From contig JAOUMR010000001.1 of NCBI GenBank assembly GCA_029881435.1, positions 1 to 64,000 on the forward strand: a DNA stretch of 64,000 nucleotides, written 5' to 3'. The stretch is from Nitrospira sp. GTDB lineage: Bacteria > Nitrospirota > Nitrospiria > Nitrospirales > Nitrospiraceae. Both the position numbers and the translations under genes were made by a program. A model generated the notes under the pieces. It was not told where the DNA came from. It searched no databases and saw only the letters and a list, made by a program, of their open reading frames with translations. This document shows positions 17,714 to 26,876 of this stretch, one piece after another (position 1 is the stretch's first letter; each line of letters starts with the position of its first letter).

Positions 17714-20341
17714 TTACAGAGCAAGCCGGCGCAGGCGAAGCGCATTCGCGATCACCGACACGGAACTAAACGTCATCGCGGCACTGGCGATCATGGGGCT
17801 TAAGAGCACCCCGACGAACGGGTAGAGGATCCCAGCGGCAATGGGAACCCCGAGGATGTTGTAGATGAACGCAAAGAACATATTCTGCCGGATGTTGCGC
17901 ATCGTCCCTCGACTCAACCGGCGCGCCCGTACAATGGCTCGGAGATCTCCCTTGACCAGCGTCACTCCCGCGCTTTCCATCGCTACGTCGGTCCCCGTCC
18001 CCATGGCAATCCCCACATGGGCTTGCGCCAAAGCCGGTGCATCGTTGATCCCGTCGCCCGCCATCGCCACAACATGTCCTTCTGATTGGAACTGTTTGAT
18101 AACCGCCGTCTTCTGCTCAGGCAACACCTCGGCATGGACATCATCGATATGAAGCCGCCGCGCCACCGCCTCTGCAGTCGTCTGATTGTCGCCTGTCAGC
18201 ATCACAATCCGCAGACCTTCCTTGTGCAACAAGTCGATGGCCTCCGGCGTGGACGCCTTCACAGGGTCGGCCACCCCTAATAACCCTGCCGGCTTACCGT
18301 CGATCGCTGCGAACATCACGGTCTGGCCCTCACGTCTCAATGGTTCAGCCTGCGCGGACAAGGCCGTGGTCTCGATATTCGATTCGTCCAGAAACCGCGC
18401 AGTCCCCACAGAGACCACACGACCCTCAACCGTCCCCGTGACTCCTTTCCCTGTGAGGGAACGAAAATCCTGTGCCATCGCGGGGACGATTCCCTTGTCT
18501 CGGGCGCCGGACACAATCGCCGCCGCTAAGGGGTGCTCGCTGCTTTGCTCCAACCCAGCTACTAACTTCAGAAGCTCCGTCTCGCTGAAGTCCGGTAACG
18601 GAGCGACCGTCAGGAGACGAGGCTTACCCTCCGTCAGCGTGCCGGTCTTGTCCACGACGAGAATATCTACCTTTGCCAAGGTCTCCAGCGCTTCCGCGTT
18701 TCGGATCAACACCCCTGCCGTCGCGCCACGCCCGGTGCCGACCATGATCGACATGGGCGTCGCAAGCCCCAATGCACAAGGACAGGCGATGATCAACACC
18801 GCAACCGCATTCAATAACGCATAGGCCATACGCGGTTCGGGGCCAAGGAACGCCCAAATCGTGAAAGTGACGATGGCGACCGCGATGACGATCGGCACGA
18901 AGTAGGCTGCGACAAGATCCGCGAGCCGTTGAATCGGCGCGCGCGTACGTTGCGCCTCGCTGACCATTCGTACGATTTGCGCGAGCAGCGTCTCTCGGCC
19001 GATTCGCTCAGCCCGCATCACAAAACTACCGGTTCCGTTGACCGTCGCCCCGACGACCTTGTGACCCGATTGCTTTTCCACAGGGATCGACTCTCCGGTG
19101 ACCATCGATTCATCGACGGCACTCGAACCCTCCAGCACCACCCCATCCACCGGAATCTTTTCGCCAGGTCGCACACGCAACCGATCGCCGACCTGCACCT
19201 GTTCTAACGGGATATCCTCTTCGCGAGCATCGTTTCGAACCACACGGGCCGTTTTTGGTGCCAGCCCTAAGAGGGCTTTGAGAGCGCTGCTGGTCCGACT
19301 TCTGGCTCGCAGCTCCAACACCTGTCCCAACAACACGAGGGCGATGATGGCCACCGCTGGTTCGAAGTAGACGGCAAGCTCCCCTCCGTGCACACGGAAG
19401 GAGTCGGGAAACATCTCCGGAACCAGCGTGGCGGCAACGCTGTAGAGGTACGCCGCGCCGGTCCCTAGTCCGATGAGGGTGAACATGTTCAGATGGCGAC
19501 TGACGATCGATGCCCAGGCTCGCTCGAAAAGCGGTCGACCAATCCAGAGCACTACCGGCGTGGCCAGCAAGAACTGAAACCAGACCAGCGCTCGTCCAGA
19601 AACAAGTTGTTGCAATGGCTGGCCCGGCAGCATTTCAGAAATCATCAGTGCGAAGATGGGTGAGCCGAGGACCACGCTCTGCCAAAACCGGCGCGTCATG
19701 TCCACCAGTTCCGGGTTGACTTCCTCCACTGTCACCGTGCGTGCTTCCAATGCCATTCCGCAAATCGGGCATGCACCTGGCGCCGACTGTACGATCTCCG
19801 GATGCATGGGACAGGTATATTCGGTGCGAGTCGGCAGTACCGTCACGTCCGCCGGCTCCAGCGCCATCCCACAGATAGGACAGGCCCCGGGCTTGGATTC
19901 AGAAACCTCAGGGTCCATCGGGCAAATGTATTGGACGTTGGCGCCGGATGGAGTAGGCGTTGGTTTTAGAACGCGCTGCTCAAGCGGGGTCAAATAATAC
20001 TCAGGATCGGCTCGGAACTTATCAAGACACCTGGTGGCACAGAAGTAGTACGTTTTGTCGCGATAGTTGTATGAACCGGCCGCCGTGGCAGGCTGCACCG
20101 TCATCCCACAGACGGGGTCGATCTCACCCTGACTAGCCGGCTGCATCATCGGCAGCGGTTTCCGCGGGGCAGGCATCGTGACCAAATTTAGCGGCTTCTT
20201 GCTCAGCGCCCGTTCTGGATCAGTGCGAAAGCGTTCCAGGCAAGACGTCGCACAGAAATAGTACGTCGTGCCTTGATGGTCGAACTGCCCCGCCGCCTTG
20301 GCGGGATCAACGGTCATACCGCAGATGGGATCGATAGCCAT
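17714..20341 (-). CDS. copA: Cu+-exporting P1B-type ATPase with duplicated YHS and metal-binding domains
   Basis: Copper-exporting ATPase of 875 aa. Instead of the usual ferredoxin-like HMA domains it has two YHS domains (IDPICGMTV at 2-11, IDPVCGMTV at about 73) and two CxxC heavy-metal-binding motifs (YICPMDPEV...[15 protein letters not shown]...CPICGM) before the first helix. Core motifs are complete: TGES, the transport site [37 protein letters not shown] and [14 protein letters not shown]. The tail reads [15 protein letters not shown]. The start has GAGG 5 nt upstream. It likely moves Cu+ from cytoplasm to periplasm, handing it to CusCBA and the multicopper oxidase. The symbol copA is shared in the literature with the oxidase; both occur in this window. 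Confidence 0.94.
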   Translation of the reverse strand: MAIDPICGMTVDPAKAAGQFDHQGTTYYFCATSCLERFRTDPERALSKKPLNLVTMPAPRKPLPMMQPASQGEIDPVCGMTVQPATAAGSYNYRDKTYYFCATRCLDKFRADPEYYLTPLEQRVLKPTPTPSGANVQYICPMDPEVSESKPGACPICGMALEPADVTVLPTRTEYTCPMHPEIVQSAPGACPICGMALEARTVTVEEVNPELVDMTRRFWQSVVLGSPIFALMISEMLPGQPLQQLVSGRALVWFQFLLATPVVLWIGRPLFERAWASIVSRHLNMFTLIGLGTGAAYLYSVAATLVPEMFPDSFRVHGGELAVYFEPAVAIIALVLLGQVLELRARSRTSSALKALLGLAPKTARVVRNDAREEDIPLEQVQVGDRLRVRPGEKIPVDGVVLEGSSAVDESMVTGESIPVEKQSGHKVVGATVNGTGSFVMRAERIGRETLLAQIVRMVSEAQRTRAPIQRLADLVAAYFVPIVIAVAIVTFTIWAFLGPEPRMAYALLNAVAVLIIACPCALGLATPMSIMVGTGRGATAGVLIRNAEALETLAKVDILVVDKTGTLTEGKPRLLTVAPLPDFSETELLKLVAGLEQSSEHPLAAAIVSGARDKGIVPAMAQDFRSLTGKGVTGTVEGRVVSVGTARFLDESNIETTALSAQAEPLRREGQTVMFAAIDGKPAGLLGVADPVKASTPEAIDLLHKEGLRIVMLTGDNQTTAEAVARRLHIDDVHAEVLPEQKTAVIKQFQSEGHVVAMAGDGINDAPALAQAHVGIAMGTGTDVAMESAGVTLVKGDLRAIVRARRLSRGTMRNIRQNMFFAFIYNILGVPIAAGILYPFVGVLLSPMIASAAMTFSSVSVIANALRLRRLAL

Positions 20342-20364
20342 AGTACCTCGGGAGGCAAATATTG

Positions 20365-21021
20365 TTACTTCTTGGCGTCCGCCTCAAGGATGCTCCGGAC
20401 GATGGTCACCACATTCTCCGGTGTCATATTCACCCCATCGACCTTGATATTCCCGTCCAGCAATAGCGACGGCGTGGATGAGACCTTGATCCGCTCTCCC
20501 AATCGACGTCCTTCTTCAAACAGCTTGGCCGGCTTACCGCTCTCCAGCCCGGCTTCGAACGCGCTCACATCCAAACCCACTTCTTTGATCAAGAGTGACC
20601 GAATCGAACGATCCAGCACCCCATCGAGCTTCTCTTTGTGGATGGTGCGAAAGAGCACGGCTTTCATCTGATTACCCTTGCCCATCAACTTCGCCTGCTC
20701 ATGCATATCGAAAGGAGTGGGGAGCTTCCCAGGAATGACAGGAAATCCGACCATGGTGATTTCGACCTTATCCCCGAACTCTTTTAGCAGCAGAGGCACC
20801 CCCGTCTCCTCGAAGTGATGGCAATGCGGACAGTAGAAGTCGGCGAACTCGAGCACTTTCACTTTACCAGGCTGATGGGTTGACGGCTCATCCTTGAGTA
20901 TTTCGAACTTGCCCTTGAGTTCGGGCTTAGCTGCCTGTGCGCTGAACGGCGCACTGAACAACCCGATCACTCCCACCACCAGAAGCATCTCCTTCCACAT
21001 CAACATCGTTCGACCACCCAT
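20365..21021 (-). CDS. DsbA-family periplasmic thiol:disulfide protein
   Basis: Thioredoxin-fold protein of 218 aa with a signal peptide ([19 protein letters not shown]). The active site is in [17 protein letters not shown], a CPHC motif as in DsbA, with a cis-Pro loop near [10 protein letters not shown]. It probably introduces or isomerises disulfides in exported proteins, perhaps in the cysteine-containing metal proteins nearby. ATG 21021 is preceded by AAAGGAG about 7 nt upstream. It ends about 340 nt... 24 nt before the Cu-ATPase gene start in the same direction, so the two are probably cotranscribed, with this gene first. Confidence 0.87.
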   Translation of the reverse strand: MGGRTMLMWKEMLLVVGVIGLFSAPFSAQAAKPELKGKFEILKDEPSTHQPGKVKVLEFADFYCPHCHHFEETGVPLLLKEFGDKVEITMVGFPVIPGKLPTPFDMHEQAKLMGKGNQMKAVLFRTIHKEKLDGVLDRSIRSLLIKEVGLDVSAFEAGLESGKPAKLFEEGRRLGERIKVSSTPSLLLDGNIKVDGVNMTPENVVTIVRSILEADAKK

Positions 21022-21109
21022 CTCTAGACTCCTTTCACAGATAAATGCCTAACACTCACGCCCATTATAACGGATGGAGCGCCTCCTTGCGCTTTGTTAT
21101 AATCAGGTG

Positions 21110-21652
21110 ATGGAAAAGTTCTGGACCATCTCTCTCATCTCAGGATTAGCCCTCCTGTCCGGCTGTGCGACAACGGATGATCGAGCCGATAGCCTCCCAT
21201 CCGGCGCTCCCCAGATCAGCTATGCGCAGGTGAAGGCGACCCCCGAATCCTATAGCGGGCAATCAGTCACATTCGGTGGAAAAGTATTGGGAGCACGGCG
21301 GCTCAAGGAGGGGACGAGAATTGAAATCTTACAGCTGCCCCTGACGTCTTCTCTCCAGCCGACGATGGACCTCAGCAGGTCCGAAGGCCGGTTCGTGGCT
21401 CTGCAGAAGGACTTTCTCGATCCAGCGACGGTCCCGCCCGGCACGTTCCTCACCGTGACAGGAGCCATAGCCGGCACTGTTGTTATGCCGTTGGATGAAA
21501 CGGAGTATACCTACCCGCTCGTACACATCACCAATCTTCGCGTGTGGACTGAGGACGAAGAAGCACCTCGCATCCGCCGCCCCATCGGCCCTGGTCCCTA
21601 TTGGGGACCCTACTGGTCTCCGTACTGGCACCCCTGGCCTTATTATTGGTAA
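21110..21652 (+). CDS. Slp-family outer-membrane lipoprotein
   Basis: About 180 aa beginning MEKFWTISLISGLALLSGC, a lipoprotein signal with the lipobox LLSGC, so the mature protein starts at Cys19. The Slp pattern follows: ISYAQVKATPESYSGQSVTF, GGKVLGARRLKEGTRIEI, LPLTSSLQP, and PGTFLTVTGAI. The C-terminus ends in an aromatic Trp/Tyr/Pro-rich tail (YWGPYWSPYWHPWPYYW), which is unusual in composition. Slp proteins are starvation or stress lipoproteins of unknown mechanism. The frame opens at 21074, but 21110 gives the signal peptide. It is divergent from the DsbA-like gene. Confidence 0.8.
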   Translation: MEKFWTISLISGLALLSGCATTDDRADSLPSGAPQISYAQVKATPESYSGQSVTFGGKVLGARRLKEGTRIEILQLPLTSSLQPTMDLSRSEGRFVALQKDFLDPATVPPGTFLTVTGAIAGTVVMPLDETEYTYPLVHITNLRVWTEDEEAPRIRRPIGPGPYWGPYWSPYWHPWPYYW

Positions 21653-21711
21653 GCACCTCAAGTGTGAAACCCATCATCCCTCGTTCACATCATTTCACTT
21701 TCCTCGGCACT

Positions 21712-22593
21712 CTAATTCCCTAGGCTATACACGATCGGCAGGCTCACGACGATTTGCGGCTTGCCGATCGCACGTTTCATGTGAAGCGGACAGGCGAGTT
21801 TCACCACCTCCATCGCTGCCATATCGAGAGCCGCGTACCCTGAGCTCTTCTGGATGGACACATCGGCAAGCTGTCCATCGGATCGGATGACGGCTTTCAA
21901 AATCACTTTGCCTTCTTGGCCATTCATGCGAGCCGAATTCGGATAGCGCTTGAGTTCCGCCACTCGCCGCCAGAGCGACTCTGCCAACCATCGGTTATCC
22001 GCTTTCGTCTCCGGACCAGAGGCCTGAGATTCGGCCATCCTCACTGGAGCGGCATCCATTCGACTGGTATGCGTCTCAGCCTGGGCAGGAGCCTCTTGGA
22101 ACACAGCAACATCCGGAGCCGATGCGACCGCAACCGCTTCATGTTCAATAGATTGTGTCTCGTCCAACTCGGACGAGGGCGCCGCCAAAACAGGCTCAGG
22201 CTCCTTCGTCTCTACTACCGACTCTTCGCGTAGCTCAGGAACCTCCACCTTCTGTTCAATCGGCGGCACCTGCTCGATCATGGGTTGCGGGGGCTCGATC
22301 TTCCGTTCCGTCGGCATGACCGGTTGGGAAGTCTCCGGCACTGGCTTGGTCCGTGACGGAAGGAGCTTCCTCACCGGCGGTTGCACCGATGCAACAACCG
22401 ATTCGGCTTGCTCTAATTTGGAATCGAGCCTCGCCTCTTCCACCAATGACACGTCCCATTGGAACGTGTCGCCTTGGAGGACAGGTTTGACTTGTGCGAC
22501 AAATATGAACGCTAAGCCGACCACCGCTCCATGCAGAACCAGTGAAATACCCCAAGCAGGGAGGCAGAACCGACCGTCATCTTTCGAAGTCAT
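21712..22593 (-). CDS. TonB-family energy-transducing protein
   Basis: TonB-like protein of about 293 aa. One N-terminal membrane anchor (AWGISLVLHGAVVGLAFIFV) is followed by a long Pro/Glu/Val-rich periplasmic linker and a C-terminal TonB domain: LKRYPNSARMNGQEGKVILK, SDGQLADVSIQKSSG, LDMAAMEVVK. It would couple the proton gradient to outer-membrane receptors, although no TonB-dependent receptor or ExbB/ExbD is in the window. The frame extends to a GTG at 22635. The ATG at 22593 was chosen because it starts just before the anchor and has AGGTG and GAGGAG close upstream; this choice is uncertain. Confidence 0.85.
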   Translation of the reverse strand: MTSKDDGRFCLPAWGISLVLHGAVVGLAFIFVAQVKPVLQGDTFQWDVSLVEEARLDSKLEQAESVVASVQPPVRKLLPSRTKPVPETSQPVMPTERKIEPPQPMIEQVPPIEQKVEVPELREESVVETKEPEPVLAAPSSELDETQSIEHEAVAVASAPDVAVFQEAPAQAETHTSRMDAAPVRMAESQASGPETKADNRWLAESLWRRVAELKRYPNSARMNGQEGKVILKAVIRSDGQLADVSIQKSSGYAALDMAAMEVVKLACPLHMKRAIGKPQIVVSLPIVYSLGN

Positions 22594-22651
22594 TCTCCTC
22601 GCAACACCTATGTAGCGAACAGCAAACCGAAGCACTCACACTGCAGACATT

Positions 22652-22700
22652 AAAAAAAGTGCGAGGCAGAGGTCAAGGGAGGAACCCTCTGCCTCGCACT
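22652..22700 (-). terminator. strong intrinsic terminator ending the 22.8-28.4 kb minus-strand operon
   Basis: A perfect 15-bp stem (AGTGCGAGGCAGAGG at 22658-22672 pairing with 22686-22700) encloses a 13-nt loop. Read on the minus strand it is followed directly by a run of T. It lies about 130 nt past the stop of the lipoprotein gene at 22832 and just before the tonB-like gene, separating the two transcription units. Confidence 0.9.
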
Positions 22701-22831
22701 GGTCCGAGCCGGAGGCAGCCTGCTCAGACACGTTCATTCTTCAACTCAGGCACAAGACTCATCCGAGAGTTGATGGGTGACCCACGAGTGGTTTCTGTCC
22801 TCTGAGAGGCCACCCGATCACATCTCCTCGC

Positions 22832-24334
22832 CTAATTGCTCGCCTGGTTTCCGGCATCTGCCGCACCAGACTGATACACCAGCACAGCTCCGGGGCTTGT
22901 CCCGACCTGCACGGTTTGTTTGATCACATTGTCGATGGCATTGATGATCGAGACCGATTGAGCCGCCCTATTCGACACAACGATGTACTTGGCCTCACCG
23001 GCTCCTTGTGCCAAGACGTCCATGCCATGTGCCGCATTAAATCCCTGGCTATCTCCACCCGGGATCAACTGGATCTCACTGAGGAGGGTAAGCGCTGGAG
23101 GTGTTGCCGTGAGTGTCGATGCGTCAAATGCGAACAGAAGGTCTTTCTTCGTCGATGCAGCGGCATTTCCCGCCAGAATATAGAACCGCTTCCCATCCGA
23201 GGAGAACTTGAACGCGCCGGTCGACGTGCCGTCCAGTTCCGGAATGGTGAAATCCGTCCGCGGAGTCCCGGCGGTGCCGAGGTCGATCACTCCCAGCTTC
23301 GTTCCCGTCGGAGGAGTGGTGTCTCCGCGCAGGAGAAGAAACCGCCCATCAGGAGAAATTCCGAATCCCGCATACGGGGTTCCTGCGAGGTCAAAAGTCT
23401 GGATGACCGTCAATGAGTCAGGATCGATCTCAGCAATTTCTCCGTATCCCTCTTGGAAGCTGTAAACCTTCTTCGTCAGTTTAGACCAACGAATGCCGTG
23501 AGGCTCAGAGCTGTTCGGTGTGAACGGAGTCGTCAAAGCAGTGAGTGATTCATCATTGCAAGGAGTTGTTTCCTTGGCCGAGTTGCACAGATCGATGCGG
23601 TGGGTCATCTGGAGGTAGGTCGGCGAGCCCTCCTGGTCGTCAATTACAGCGATCTCACCAGCGGTCGTGCTCGACACAAATGCCCGCTTGGGGACTCCAG
23701 CTCCCGAAGAAAACGCCGCAACTTTGTGACCATCGGCCAATATACAAGTCGTTCGCAGTACCGTGGGTGGGGTTGCGCCTGGCCCGAGATGGGAGTTGTG
23801 CATCACAGTCACCGATCCGCCTCCCTGCGCCGCACAATTCACCAGATCATCGCCTGGTGTAGTGGTGCCCGATGCATTGTCTCCATCGTTCATAGTCCAG
23901 ATGACTTCTCCATTGTTTGTATCGCGGTAGATATGGACCGGTCGCGTACCGGCGGGCAGATTTACCTCATGCAGCGGAGTGGCTGCGGTCAAGGGATCAA
24001 TCGTGGCCACTTTGTTGGCGGCTCCGAGATTCATAAAGACCCAATCTCCACTGGAGAACTGCATATCGCCCAAAGCCACATTCTCAAATTCAGCCGCGTC
24101 GATCGTGTTGACTACGGCGTTGCCGGAATCCCCCTTCACCACGACACTCGACAATGTTTTGTCTCCTGTATTGTTCACAAACGCAATCGGCCCGCTGAGG
24201 CCAGCACTCCCACCTGGAGCCGGCGTGCCCGTCGTGTCATCGCCCGAGCTGCAGGCGGCCAGACCGATCAGCGCAAGTCCTAAGGCGCTTGTTGTGACAT
24301 ATGATGCATACATTCGTCTCTTCATCGTTTCCAT
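22832..24334 (-). CDS. beta-propeller-like lipoprotein, unknown function
   Basis: About 500 aa. The N-terminus has a lipoprotein signal with LIGLAACSSGDDT, lipidated at the Cys. The rest shows repeated blades of the YVTN/cytochrome-cd1-like type, with patterns such as KVATIDPLTAATPLHEVNLP, AGEIAVIDDQEGSPTYLQ, AEIDPDSLTVIQTFDLAG, FGISPDGRFLLLRGD, FKFSSDGKRFYILAG and VSIINAIDNVIKQTVQVGTS. Several cysteines occur in loops (VNCAAQ, TTCILADG, IDLCNSAKETTPCND). ATG 24334 has AGGAAGGA upstream. It is the last gene before a strong terminator and follows the third small His/Cys protein in the same direction. Role unknown. Confidence 0.75.
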   Translation of the reverse strand: METMKRRMYASYVTTSALGLALIGLAACSSGDDTTGTPAPGGSAGLSGPIAFVNNTGDKTLSSVVVKGDSGNAVVNTIDAAEFENVALGDMQFSSGDWVFMNLGAANKVATIDPLTAATPLHEVNLPAGTRPVHIYRDTNNGEVIWTMNDGDNASGTTTPGDDLVNCAAQGGGSVTVMHNSHLGPGATPPTVLRTTCILADGHKVAAFSSGAGVPKRAFVSSTTAGEIAVIDDQEGSPTYLQMTHRIDLCNSAKETTPCNDESLTALTTPFTPNSSEPHGIRWSKLTKKVYSFQEGYGEIAEIDPDSLTVIQTFDLAGTPYAGFGISPDGRFLLLRGDTTPPTGTKLGVIDLGTAGTPRTDFTIPELDGTSTGAFKFSSDGKRFYILAGNAAASTKKDLLFAFDASTLTATPPALTLLSEIQLIPGGDSQGFNAAHGMDVLAQGAGEAKYIVVSNRAAQSVSIINAIDNVIKQTVQVGTSPGAVLVYQSGAADAGNQASN

Positions 24335-24414
24335 TGACCGTTCCTTCCTCGTTGATTATCGTCGTCTTAACTTTGCTTGGAAGGGAGCGCAGCCGGCTCC
24401 CAGACCAATTCGTC

Positions 24415-24759
24415 TCATGCAACCTGAAAAATAACTCGCGGTGGGCCACGTGGGGGAAATTGACCATCAACAGCAGCGTCCTGTACAAGGATGGTGCCGA
24501 GACTCCAGACGAGACTCACCTGAACGTCTGCAGTCGTTTCACCTCGTCCGCCACCACTCTGGATATCAAGACCACCGCAGTGCCATGCACAATGATTGTG
24601 GCGATGTTGACCGTTTTGCGTTTGTCCCTGCGGGCAGTGCGGCGCCACCCACTGAGTCGTCAGATTCCCTTGCCCGACCGACAAGAATCCTGCCAGCCAG
24701 AGCACGGCGCAGCACGCAGTCAGAGCCTGAGAAACTTGTTGTCGCATCTTCTTCAACAT
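24415..24759 (-). CDS. small exported His/Cys protein, third paralogue
   Basis: A 114-aa protein with an N-terminal export signal (QALTACCAVLWLAGFLSVGQG). The core carries HCPQGQTQNGQHRHNHCAWH, immediately followed by CGG, so the HxHxxCxWxC signature of the copies at 25964 and 28119 is present. It also ends with an RGPP motif. It is the most diverged of the three copies and has a longer spacer. The arrangement suggests metal binding through His and Cys, but function is unknown; a DUF2946-like relationship is possible. It lies 33 nt downstream of the beta-barrel gene at 24793. Confidence 0.6.
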   Translation of the reverse strand: MLKKMRQQVSQALTACCAVLWLAGFLSVGQGNLTTQWVAPHCPQGQTQNGQHRHNHCAWHCGGLDIQSGGGRGETTADVQVSLVWSLGTILVQDAAVDGQFPPRGPPRVIFQVA

Positions 24760-24792
24760 GGCGGATTCGATACCACTGTTCCCACCCTCTCC

Positions 24793-25863
24793 CTACGAGG
24801 ACCCACCAAATAATTGGAAGGACTTCGTCACCCCAAAGATGTAGCTGATCTGTTGCTCCAGATTGCCGTTGAAGTCTCGATAGATGGGAATCTGTGCGAT
24901 GAAGTAGGCAGACGCAAAGTTGAACACATTCACCATGATGCCCGGTGAATAGGCCACATAGGTCGAGCCGGTTGTTGGTATTGCCCGAAACCTTACCGCC
25001 GGATCGAGCAGGATGGGCGCTCCTCCCGGGTTGAATTGAAACAGTGATGCGTCCATGGCGTCGTTTTGCATCCATCGGAAATTAAACTGCTGCGTCAGTA
25101 CCAACCAGGGGGTCTGTTCGAGCGGAATCACATTGACTCCCACGGCCGCGCTCACTTCATCGCCAAACTTGTACCCATCGCTGTTCTTCGCCGTGTACCG
25201 ATAGCTCGCCGAGGCAAACTGATTCAGCCGGTGGGGGATTAGTTCATACGTTTGATAGATCATCGGGACGATACCGAAGTTGCCTCGACCGATTTGGAGC
25301 GTTGATTCCGCCAAGGTGGATCCCTGCGCAAATCGCCCATAGCTGCCGGTCGGAAAATCAACGCCCACACCCAGCACGACCATGCTCCGCAGAGTGGGCA
25401 GCACGTTGTACTTCAATGTGGCACGGATATCGCCGAGCCCTCTCTCGCTATACGGCACCGGCGTCAGGCCCCCGATCTGCGCGTCCGACTCCACATGCTT
25501 GTAGGGAATCGCCACTTGGATGCCCAGACGGTCGGTCAGGCCATAGTTAAGATCCAGCGTGGCGGTGCGTGTCCTCGTCTCGATGCGGTTCACGTCCAAG
25601 TTAGCCAGCGTGAGGGTCCTGTCGCCCTGACTGGCGAAGGGAATACGTCCACCTTCACCTGGAGGCGCCTCCATCGGTGTGAAGTTGTAGATGGCGTTGA
25701 TGGTCAGTAGACCTTTCATCGGCACTTGTTGTTGAGACCCGATCACCACAAAGCAACTGACCGAGCCGCATGACGCCTCAACCTGAGATGGGTTGAGCAT
25801 CGAGCACACCATACCGACGACACCACCGATAACGATGACAATGGACGAGATCGTACGCAGCAT
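24793..25863 (-). CDS. outer-membrane beta-barrel protein, paralogue B
   Basis: 356 aa with an N-terminal signal. The mature N-terminus carries ASCGSVSCFVVIGSQQQVP, a two-cysteine motif shared with the protein at 26877-28010. The body alternates hydrophobic strands typical of 'transporter' or phenol-degradation-type barrels: TLDLNYGLTDRLGIQVAIPY, GLGDIRATLKYNVLPTLRSM, YQTYELIPHRLNQFASASYR, and it ends SYIFGVTKSFQLF. Several blocks are nearly identical to the paralogue, so this is a gene duplication. No substrate can be predicted. The CGSVSC motif near the membrane entrance could bind metal or form a disulfide. Confidence 0.8.
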   Translation of the reverse strand: MLRTISSIVIVIGGVVGMVCSMLNPSQVEASCGSVSCFVVIGSQQQVPMKGLLTINAIYNFTPMEAPPGEGGRIPFASQGDRTLTLANLDVNRIETRTRTATLDLNYGLTDRLGIQVAIPYKHVESDAQIGGLTPVPYSERGLGDIRATLKYNVLPTLRSMVVLGVGVDFPTGSYGRFAQGSTLAESTLQIGRGNFGIVPMIYQTYELIPHRLNQFASASYRYTAKNSDGYKFGDEVSAAVGVNVIPLEQTPWLVLTQQFNFRWMQNDAMDASLFQFNPGGAPILLDPAVRFRAIPTTGSTYVAYSPGIMVNVFNFASAYFIAQIPIYRDFNGNLEQQISYIFGVTKSFQLFGGSS

Positions 25864-25963
25864 GATTCCACACTCTTTCTGTTGAGTGACACGACAGGGC
25901 CCGCACAGCGGAGCCCGCCATGAGACACGATTGTAATAAGAACGCGCCTGCCGATCGTTGGCG

Positions 25964-26263
25964 CTAGGCTAGAACGCTGGGAGGCCCGCGGAAGAAGTAT
26001 GAAAGCGAGACCACACTGAAGACTGTTTCCAAGGGAGAACTGTTGAGGGATTCAAGGAGCTGCAGATGCGAAGTAAACTGAACAACAGACGACGCAATCC
26101 CAACACCACCCGCACATAACCATGCACAGATGCCTGTTGAATGAGTTCCTGCCTGATGGTTGGCATGGTGTTCGGCATGACTGACGCTCGGGGCAACCAT
26201 CGCCCCGTTTACCAGTACGATACAGAACAACAAGGCCCAGATGAATGCAGATCGTTTCTTCAC
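25964..26263 (-). CDS. small exported His/Cys protein, second paralogue
   Basis: 99 aa with a signal peptide (WALLFCIVLVNGAMVAPSVS) and a mature start HAEHHANHQAGTHSTGICAW followed by LCAGG. Five histidines precede a CAWLC motif, and the C-terminus has FFRGPP. The gene uses a GTG start with GTAGAGGA close upstream. It lies between the TlpA-like thioredoxin and beta-barrel B, all on the minus strand. The His cluster plus CxWxC is consistent with copper binding and with oxidation by the neighbouring thioredoxin-like protein; both are inferences. Confidence 0.65.
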   Translation of the reverse strand: MKKRSAFIWALLFCIVLVNGAMVAPSVSHAEHHANHQAGTHSTGICAWLCAGGVGIASSVVQFTSHLQLLESLNSSPLETVFSVVSLSYFFRGPPSVLA

Positions 26264-26291
26264 TTCCTCTACCTACTACCTACAAACTCTT

Positions 26292-26849
26292 CTATTGAAG
26301 AGACGCAGCCTTTATTGGCTCTGCCTTTTGAATACGTGCGACGGTATCGAGAATGATCTGCTCGGTCAGGAGCCCGCCTTTGATGTATTCCCGGACTACG
26401 CCCTTTTCATCGATGAACACGCTGACCGGCAGGCCGAAGACTCCAAACTGATTCGCAATTTTGTTATCCCGATCCATAAGGACCGGGAACGTATGGCCAT
26501 GTTGTTGGATGTGCTCACGCACCTTGGCCTCGTCTTCCAATTCATTGATGGCCAGGACCACGAAACCCTTGTCATGGAGTTTGTCATAGGTCGCCTGCAT
26601 GGCCGGCATTTCCGTTGTGCAGGGCTTGCACCAGGTGGCCCAAAAATTCACCAGCACAACCTTGCCGCGATATTGACTCAAACTCTGTGGTTTGCCTGCC
26701 AGGTCAAGCAGACGAAAATCCTCGGCGGTCGTACCCACCGTCGGCACTCGTGAGCCCATCCCCCACACCAAGCTGCTGCTGACAAGGAACATCACACACA
26801 GAGCCACCATTCCAACCGTCGTCACGGAATCTGTTTTCTTCACGTCCAT
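26292..26849 (-). CDS. TlpA/ResA-like thioredoxin-fold protein
   Basis: 185 aa with an N-terminal membrane anchor or signal (TTVGMVALCVMFLVSSSLVW). The redoxin domain shows KVVLVNFWATWCKPCTTEMP, with active-site WCKPC, the central insert typical of TlpA/ResA, and the cis-Pro loop GLPVSVFIDEKG. Such proteins reduce cysteines in exported metalloproteins, for example apocytochromes or CuA sites. GAGGAGG lies about 6 nt upstream of the ATG. Its position between two His/Cys proteins that carry CxWxC motifs suggests it keeps those cysteines reduced. Confidence 0.87.
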   Translation of the reverse strand: MDVKKTDSVTTVGMVALCVMFLVSSSLVWGMGSRVPTVGTTAEDFRLLDLAGKPQSLSQYRGKVVLVNFWATWCKPCTTEMPAMQATYDKLHDKGFVVLAINELEDEAKVREHIQQHGHTFPVLMDRDNKIANQFGVFGLPVSVFIDEKGVVREYIKGGLLTEQIILDTVARIQKAEPIKAASLQ

Positions 26850-26876
26850 CGCATCCTCCTCGTGGCTCGCAGTGTC

